Shown here: one piece after another, positions 8,888 through 15,454 of the stretch
Layout: every line of letters begins with the position of its first letter
How positions within the stretch are numbered: the stretch's first letter is position 1
DNA from: Anaerolineae bacterium
GTDB taxonomy: Bacteria > Chloroflexota > Anaerolineae > JAAYZQ01
Assembly: GCA_016926595.1 (NCBI GenBank)
Contig: JAFGOG010000604.1
Location: 1-15,454 of the forward strand
Direction of reading: 5' to 3'
Length of the DNA: 15,454 nucleotides
Notes under the pieces: generated by a model
The model's database searches: none
What the model saw: the letters and a program-made list of their open reading frames with translations, nothing else
What the model was told of the DNA's origin: nothing
Translations under genes and position numbers: made by a program

Positions 8888-11374
8888 CTACTCGGCCGGC
8901 ACAGCTATCTCAACCGTCACCGGCAACTGCTTCTCGAACACCAAGCCTTTCTCATCGCCCGTTTCGGCTCCCAGGTCGGCGACCACATAGTCGCCAGCCT
9001 GGAACTCGCCGCGCAGCACCCGCTTTGACAGCGGGCTCTCGACGTAACGCTGCAGCGTGCGTCGCAGCGGCCGGGCGCCAAAGGCCGGGTCGTAGCCTTC
9101 CCGGGCTAGCCATCGGCGGGCTGCGTCGGTCAGTTCAATGGCGATCCCCCGCTCGCCCAAGCGCTCACGAATTTCTGCCATCTGCAAGTCGACTATTTGC
9201 TCCACATGCTCCAAGGTCAGGGTGTGGAAGATGATAACCTCGTCGATCCGGTTCAGGAACTCGGGCCGGAAGGTTCGCTTCAAGCCCTCTTCAATCTGTT
9301 CTTTGGCCTTGCGTGCCTCTTCGTCGCCTCCATTGGAGCGGATAAAGCCCAGTGTGCCCCCTGCTTTTGCGTATTCTGTCCCGATGTTGGAGGTCATGAT
9401 CAGCACCGTGTTGCGAAAATCCACCACGCGTCCCTGGCCGTCGGTCAGCCGGCCGTCTTCTAGGATCTGCAGCAGCGCATTCAACACGTCCGAATGGGCC
9501 TTTTCGATCTCGTCGAACAGCACGATCTGGTACGGGCGGCGGCGAACCGCCTCGGTGAGCTGGCCGCCTTCGTCATAGCCGACGTAGCCTGGCGGCGCGC
9601 CGAATAACCGGCTGACGGTGTGCTGTTCCCGGTATTCGCTCATGTCGACGCGGACCATGGCGTCCTGGTCGTCGAACAGGAACTCGGCCAACGCTTTGGC
9701 CAGCTCTGTCTTGCCGACGCCCGAGCTGCCCAGGAAGATAAAGCTGCCGATTGGCCGGCGTGGATCCTTCATGCCGCTGCGTGCCCGCCGGATCGAGTCG
9801 GCAATGGCGCCGATCGCCTCTTCCTGGCCGACGATCCGCTTGTGCAGGTGCTCTTCCATCGTCAGCAGCTTTTCCGCTTCGGTCTGCAACAGGCTCGACA
9901 CCGGGATGCCGGTCCAGCGAGCCACGACTTCGGCGATGTCATCTGCGCCTACGTATTCGTCCAGGCCGGTTTCCTGTCGCCAGGCGTCGCGCTTTTCGTT
10001 GAACTCGCTCTCCAGAGTCAGTTTTTCGGCTTTGTACTGGGCGGCTCGCTCATAGTCGCGACTTGCCCACGCCGCCTCCTCCTCGGTGGCCAGCTTTTGC
10101 AGGCGGGCCTTCATCTGCTTCAGGTCGGGCGGCAAGGAATAGATCGCCAGGCGCAGTTTGCTGGCCGCTTCGTCGATGAGATCCACTGCCTTGTCGGGCA
10201 GACGCCGGTCGGTGACATAGCGGGCTGAAAGGCGGGCGGCGGCGATCAGCGCCTCCTCGGTAAAGCGCACGTTGTGATGCGCTTCGTAGCGGTCGCGCAG
10301 GCCTTGCAGCATGTCGATCGTCTCTTCAACCGACGGTTCTTCAACCCAGATCGGCGCAAAACGGCGCTCCAGGGCGCTGTCCTTCTCGATGTAGCGCCGG
10401 TATTCGTCCGCCGTGGTCGCGCCGATGCAACGCAACTCGCCGCGCGCCAGCGCCGGCTTGAGCATGCTCGACGCGTCCAGGGCGCCCATTGCCCCACCTG
10501 CGCCGACGACGCTGTGGATCTCGTCGATGAACAGGATCACTTCGCCCTCGGCGCGTTGGATCTCTTCTATCGCCCCCTTCAGCCGCTCCTCGAACTCGCC
10601 GCGGAAGCGTGTGCCGGCCACCATGGCCCCCAGGTCGAGCTGGATGACCCGCTTGCTGCTCAGGATTTCCGGCACGTCGTCCTGGGCGATCTTGATGGCC
10701 AGGCCTTCGACGATAGCTGTCTTGCCCACGCCGGCCCCGCCGATCAGCACCGGGTTGTTTTTGGTGCGCCGGCTGAGCACCTGGATTACCCGCAAGATCT
10801 CGTCGTCTCGCCCCACGACAGGGTCGAGCTTACCCTGCCGCGCCAACTGTGTCAGGTCGCGGCTGAACTTTTCCAGGGTGCGGTAGTGGCTCTCTGCCTG
10901 GGGCGTTGTCACCTGCTGCCCACCCCGGACCTCTTTGACAGCCTCCAGGATCCGGTCGCGCGTAACCCCCATCTCGACCAGGATGCGGGCCGCGGGGGCT
11001 TCCCGCTCGGCTGCCAGCGCCAGAAAGAGGTGCTCCGTCGAGATGTAATCGTCTTTCAGTTTAGCCGCTTCCTGGTTCGCCTGGTCCATGACCCGCTTTA
11101 GCCGGGGGGTGATATACACCTGGCCCAACCCTCCCGCGCCGTAGATCTGAGTGCGGTGGGTCTTTTTTAACTCCTCGTCGAGCCTTTGGCTGATCTGGTC
11201 CAGATCCACATTCAGGTAGCGCAGGATGTCAGGGATGACGCCGTCCGGCTGTTCTATCAAGGCCAGCAGCAGGTGCTCTGTGTCCACCTGGCTGTGGCTG
11301 TAACGCTGCAAGACTTCGTAGGCCCGCATGGCCGCGTCCTGCGCTCGTTCTGTGTATCGATCAAAACGCATCAT
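8888..11374 (-). CDS. clpC: ATP-dependent Clp protease ATP-binding subunit ClpC
   Basis: An 828-residue AAA+ unfoldase. Two N-terminal Clp repeats (about 5-145; [18 protein letters not shown]) are followed by Walker A1 GGAGVGKT (212-219, K218) and Walker [10 protein letters not shown] short middle region carries a UVR-like motif around D440 ([13 protein letters not shown]) instead of the long ClpB coiled coil. Walker A2 is GSSGVGKT (549-556, K555), with Walker [18 protein letters not shown] loop (L675-G676-F677) is where ClpP-binding Clp ATPases carry their docking motif, which ClpB lacks. This supports ClpC: it unfolds substrates and feeds ClpP; no clpP gene is in the window. The start is ATG-ATG at 11374/11371, with GAGGG (11388-11384) 9 bases upstream and its own promoter. 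Both Walker A loops differ from the usual GEPGVGKT and GPTGVGKT but keep GKT. Confidence 0.93.
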   Translation of the reverse strand: MMRFDRYTERAQDAAMRAYEVLQRYSHSQVDTEHLLLALIEQPDGVIPDILRYLNVDLDQISQRLDEELKKTHRTQIYGAGGLGQVYITPRLKRVMDQANQEAAKLKDDYISTEHLFLALAAEREAPAARILVEMGVTRDRILEAVKEVRGGQQVTTPQAESHYRTLEKFSRDLTQLARQGKLDPVVGRDDEILRVIQVLSRRTKNNPVLIGGAGVGKTAIVEGLAIKIAQDDVPEILSSKRVIQLDLGAMVAGTRFRGEFEERLKGAIEEIQRAEGEVILFIDEIHSVVGAGGAMGALDASSMLKPALARGELRCIGATTADEYRRYIEKDSALERRFAPIWVEEPSVEETIDMLQGLRDRYEAHHNVRFTEEALIAAARLSARYVTDRRLPDKAVDLIDEAASKLRLAIYSLPPDLKQMKARLQKLATEEEAAWASRDYERAAQYKAEKLTLESEFNEKRDAWRQETGLDEYVGADDIAEVVARWTGIPVSSLLQTEAEKLLTMEEHLHKRIVGQEEAIGAIADSIRRARSGMKDPRRPIGSFIFLGSSGVGKTELAKALAEFLFDDQDAMVRVDMSEYREQHTVSRLFGAPPGYVGYDEGGQLTEAVRRRPYQIVLFDEIEKAHSDVLNALLQILEDGRLTDGQGRVVDFRNTVLIMTSNIGTEYAKAGGTLGFIRSNGGDEEARKAKEQIEEGLKRTFRPEFLNRIDEVIIFHTLTLEHVEQIVDLQMAEIRERLGERGIAIELTDAARRWLAREGYDPAFGARPLRRTLQRYVESPLSKRVLRGEFQAGDYVVADLGAETGDEKGLVFEKQLPVTVEIAVPAE

Positions 11375-11404
11375 GGTTCAGAACCCTCGTGTTTCTTACT
11401 GCTG

Positions 11405-11433
11405 ATTATACCCCCTTTAGAGTTTTCTGGCAA
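11405..11433 (-). promoter_or_regulatory. Sigma70-type promoter for clpC
   Basis: Read on the minus strand, TTGCCA (11433-11428), a 17-bp spacer and a consensus TATAAT (11410-11405). Transcription would begin near 11398, giving a short leader of about 24 bases. clpC can therefore be expressed independently of clpB. Confidence 0.75.
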
Positions 11434-11449
11434 AAGGTTGGAAAATCCT

Positions 11450-11490
11450 GGCTTTCAATGTCTGCCCCTTTGGGGCAGACATTGAAAGCC
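11450..11490 (-). terminator. Perfect 41-nt hairpin after clpB; probable terminator or insulator
   Basis: Two 19-base arms (11450-11468 and 11472-11490) pair perfectly around a 3-base loop, starting 6 bases after the clpB stop on the minus strand and ending before the clpC promoter. The T-run on the minus strand (ATTTTCC) follows only after a 4-base gap, so it is not a textbook intrinsic terminator. It may block read-through, protect the 3' end of the clpB mRNA, or be a mobile or regulatory palindrome. Confidence 0.65.
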
Positions 11491-11496
11491 TTGTTG

Positions 11497-14091
<2,595 letters not shown>

Positions 14092-14155
14092 AGCTACAAC
14101 TCCCCGATCAGGTGCTCACTCTATTCTATCCAGCCCGCGTTAGACCAATGTGTGA

Positions 14156-14178
14156 AGAGTATTAGAACTCTGTTAGAA
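14156..14178 (-). promoter_or_regulatory. Repeats in the clpB leader
   Basis: On the minus strand TTCTAA occurs at 14178-14173 and again at 14167-14162 (11-bp spacing). An overlapping inverted repeat AGAGT (14156-14160) / ACTCT (14167-14171) has a 6-base loop. The position just downstream of the predicted transcript start fits a repressor site or leader structure. No match to CIRCE or HAIR heat-shock operators is seen. Confidence 0.35.
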
Positions 14179-14191
14179 ATGGACTTGGACC

Positions 14192-14220
14192 AGCATAGCA
14201 TGGAGTAGCATGTTTGTCAA
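14192..14220 (-). promoter_or_regulatory. Sigma70-type promoter for clpB
   Basis: On the minus strand a consensus TTGACA (14220-14215), a 17-bp spacer and TATGCT (14197-14192). The spacer contains CATGCTA twice (14212-14206 and 14202-14196) at a 10-bp pitch, a possible binding site for a regulator. The element looks like a housekeeping promoter rather than a sigma32-type heat-shock promoter. Confidence 0.75.
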
Positions 14221-14233
14221 TGTCTGCCCAGAT

Positions 14234-14262
14234 TTGAGCCTTTGGGCCAGCCGTGTTACAAT
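14234..14262 (+). promoter_or_regulatory. Sigma70-type promoter for the FAD-dependent dehydrogenase
   Basis: TTGAGC (14234-14239), a 17-bp spacer and TACAAT (14257-14262). Transcription would start near 14269, about 38 bases before the ATG. It is back to back with the clpB promoter: only 13 bp separate the two -35 elements, so the two promoters may compete or share a regulator. Confidence 0.7.
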
Positions 14263-14271
14263 AGGATGCTG

Positions 14272-14289
14272 GCCTGCATGCATGCGGGC
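14272..14289. other. Imperfect palindrome at the start of the dehydrogenase transcript
   Basis: The 10-base palindrome GCATGCATGC (14276-14285) is extended by GCC/GGC arms with one mismatched position, giving an 18-bp dyad immediately downstream of the predicted +1. This is a plausible operator position, but no regulator family can be assigned. Confidence 0.35.
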
Positions 14290-14306
14290 TGTTTTGGGAG
14301 AGCACA

Positions 14307-15454
14307 ATGAGCCAAGCAGAATATGACGTAATCATCGTGGGGGCTGGGCCGGCCGGCATCTTTGCCGCCTTGGAGCTGACCGAGACAGCTCACCCGCGAG
14401 TGCTGATGCTGGACAAGGGCCAGGATCTGGACAAGCGCCGTTGCCCGGCGCAAGAGTCGGGCCGCTGCGTGCAGTGCGCTACCTGCGCGCTGATGACCGG
14501 CTGGGGAGGCTCCGGCGCCTTTAGCGATGGCAAGCTGACCATCACCACCCAGGTCGGAGGCCTGCTGGCCGACATCCGGGGCGACGCCGAAGCGGCAAAG
14601 CTGGTCGAGGAGGTAGACGCGCTGTGGGTGCGGTTCGGCGCGGACGGCGAGCTGTATCATGGCGAGCGGGACCAGATCGAGCAGGTTGGCCATCGCGCTG
14701 CTCATGCCGGCTTGAAGCTGCTGCACTACCCGATCCGCCACCTGGGCACGGAGCGAAGCGGCGCCATCCTGGGCAACATGTACCAGGAGTTGGTGCGGCG
14801 GGGCGTGGAGGTCCGAACCCGGACCGATGTAGTTCGCCTCCTGACCCACGACGGGTGCGTCACCGGGGTGGAAACAGACCGTGGCCAGGCGCTGACTGGA
14901 CGGTACGTCATCGTTGCGCCGGGCCGCGAGGGGGCCGACTGGCTGACCGAAGTCAGCCGCGAGCTCAAGCTGAGCCTGAGCATCAACCCGGTCGACATCG
15001 GGGTACGGGTGGAGCTGCCAGCCTCGGTGCTGGCGCCCTTGACCGATCTGCTGTACGAGCCCAAGTTTGTCTACTATTCGGCAGCCTTTGACGACAAGGT
15101 GCGTTCCTTCTGCGTCTGTCCCTACGGCGAGGTTGTTACCGAATGGGTCGGCGACGTCATGACGGTCAACGGCCATTCGTACGCCAATATCAAGACCGAC
15201 AATACCAACTTTGCCGTGCTGGTGAGCAAGAATTTCACCGAGCCTTTCAAGGAACCGACGGCTTACGGCAAGTACATCGCCCGGTTGGCCAACCTACTGT
15301 CCGGTGGGATCATGGTCCAGCGTTTGGGCGACCTGCGCGAAGGCCGGCGCACGACTGACCAACGACTGGCGCGCTGCATCACCCGCCCGACGCTGGCGAG
15401 CGCCGTTCCTGGCGATCTGAACCTGGTGCTCCCCTATCGCTACGTGGTCAACAT
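14307..15454 (+). CDS. FAD-dependent dehydrogenase, COG2509-like, 3' partial
   Basis: The frame runs off the right edge; 382 residues are visible of an expected total of roughly 470-490. The ATG at 14307 follows GGGAG (14296-14300) by 6 bases. The N-terminal dinucleotide-binding fold is clear: YDVIIVGAGPAGIFAALEL (GxGxxG at G12-G17), then an acidic residue after the second strand (VLMLDKG). A four-cysteine cluster follows, C46-x7-C54-x2-C57-x2-C60, then GWGGSGAFSDGKL. This order is characteristic, as I recall it, of the uncharacterised FAD-dependent dehydrogenases of COG2509. Later a second FAD-contact segment YVIVAPGREG and, near the edge, ITRPTLASAVPGDLNLVLPYRY are visible. Substrate and electron acceptor are unknown. 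The cysteines could bind an Fe-S cluster or be redox-active (inference). No operon partner is visible; the gene is divergent from clpB. Confidence 0.85.
   Translation, partial: MSQAEYDVIIVGAGPAGIFAALELTETAHPRVLMLDKGQDLDKRRCPAQESGRCVQCATCALMTGWGGSGAFSDGKLTITTQVGGLLADIRGDAEAAKLVEEVDALWVRFGADGELYHGERDQIEQVGHRAAHAGLKLLHYPIRHLGTERSGAILGNMYQELVRRGVEVRTRTDVVRLLTHDGCVTGVETDRGQALTGRYVIVAPGREGADWLTEVSRELKLSLSINPVDIGVRVELPASVLAPLTDLLYEPKFVYYSAAFDDKVRSFCVCPYGEVVTEWVGDVMTVNGHSYANIKTDNTNFAVLVSKNFTEPFKEPTAYGKYIARLANLLSGGIMVQRLGDLREGRRTTDQRLARCITRPTLASAVPGDLNLVLPYRYVVN

Noticed and set aside
14092..14230. CIRCE or HAIR heat-shock operator upstream of clpB
   Set aside because: Neither TTAGCACTC-N9-GAGTGCTAA nor CTTGAGT-N7-ACTCAAG is present; only the unrelated CATGCTA and TTCTAA repeats were found.
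14256..15176. 306-residue minus-strand ORF at the right end
   Set aside because: It lies opposite the FAD-dependent dehydrogenase, whose plus-strand frame has a clear GxGxxG fold, promoter and ribosome binding site.

Overview
The window looks like a stretch of chromosome from a GC-rich, probably uncultured, member of the Chloroflexota (Anaerolineae-like). The placement is inference. It rests on two exported proteins ending in the hydrophobic YLP(I/V)V(L/I)K tail that I associate with that group, on a DUF11/Asp-box surface protein, on ClpC and ClpB encoded side by side, and on RAYT/REP content. No rRNA or tRNA is present to confirm it.

Layout. (1) Positions 1-3141 encode surface or secreted proteins: the 3' part of a collagen-like protein with 57 uninterrupted Gly-X-Y triplets, a small overlapping exported protein, and, behind its own strong promoter, an exported Asp-box (sialidase-fold) protein with a DUF11 domain. 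(2) Positions 3162-3965 hold a REP-associated tyrosine transposase (RAYT). It is flanked by inverted pairs of hairpin repeats, each pair spaced at 36 bp, and a fifth repeat copy lies in frame inside the transposase gene. (3) Positions 3989-8787 hold uvrA with its own promoter and a leader hairpin, followed 25 bp later by a glycogen/starch synthase-like gene (glgA) of visibly lower GC. (4) A convergent terminator at 8838-8866 separates these from two large chaperone genes on the minus strand, clpC (8888-11374) and clpB (11497-14091). Each has its own sigma70-type promoter, and a perfect 41-nt hairpin lies between them. (5) A divergent promoter region (14092-14306) serves clpB leftwards and an uncharacterised FAD-dependent dehydrogenase (COG2509-like) rightwards. 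The dehydrogenase runs off the end of the window.

How the genes work together. ClpB (disaggregase) and ClpC (unfoldase, probably feeding ClpP) form a protein quality-control cluster, and the two separate promoters suggest independent control. UvrA is the damage-recognition ATPase of nucleotide excision repair and has no obvious functional link to glgA. The first three genes are cell-envelope or extracellular proteins. The most unusual structure is the symmetric REP/RAYT unit, in which the transposase gene has absorbed copies of its own presumed substrate. No gene-free stretch exceeds 300 bases. All motif positions and counts were read by eye; no database search was possible.
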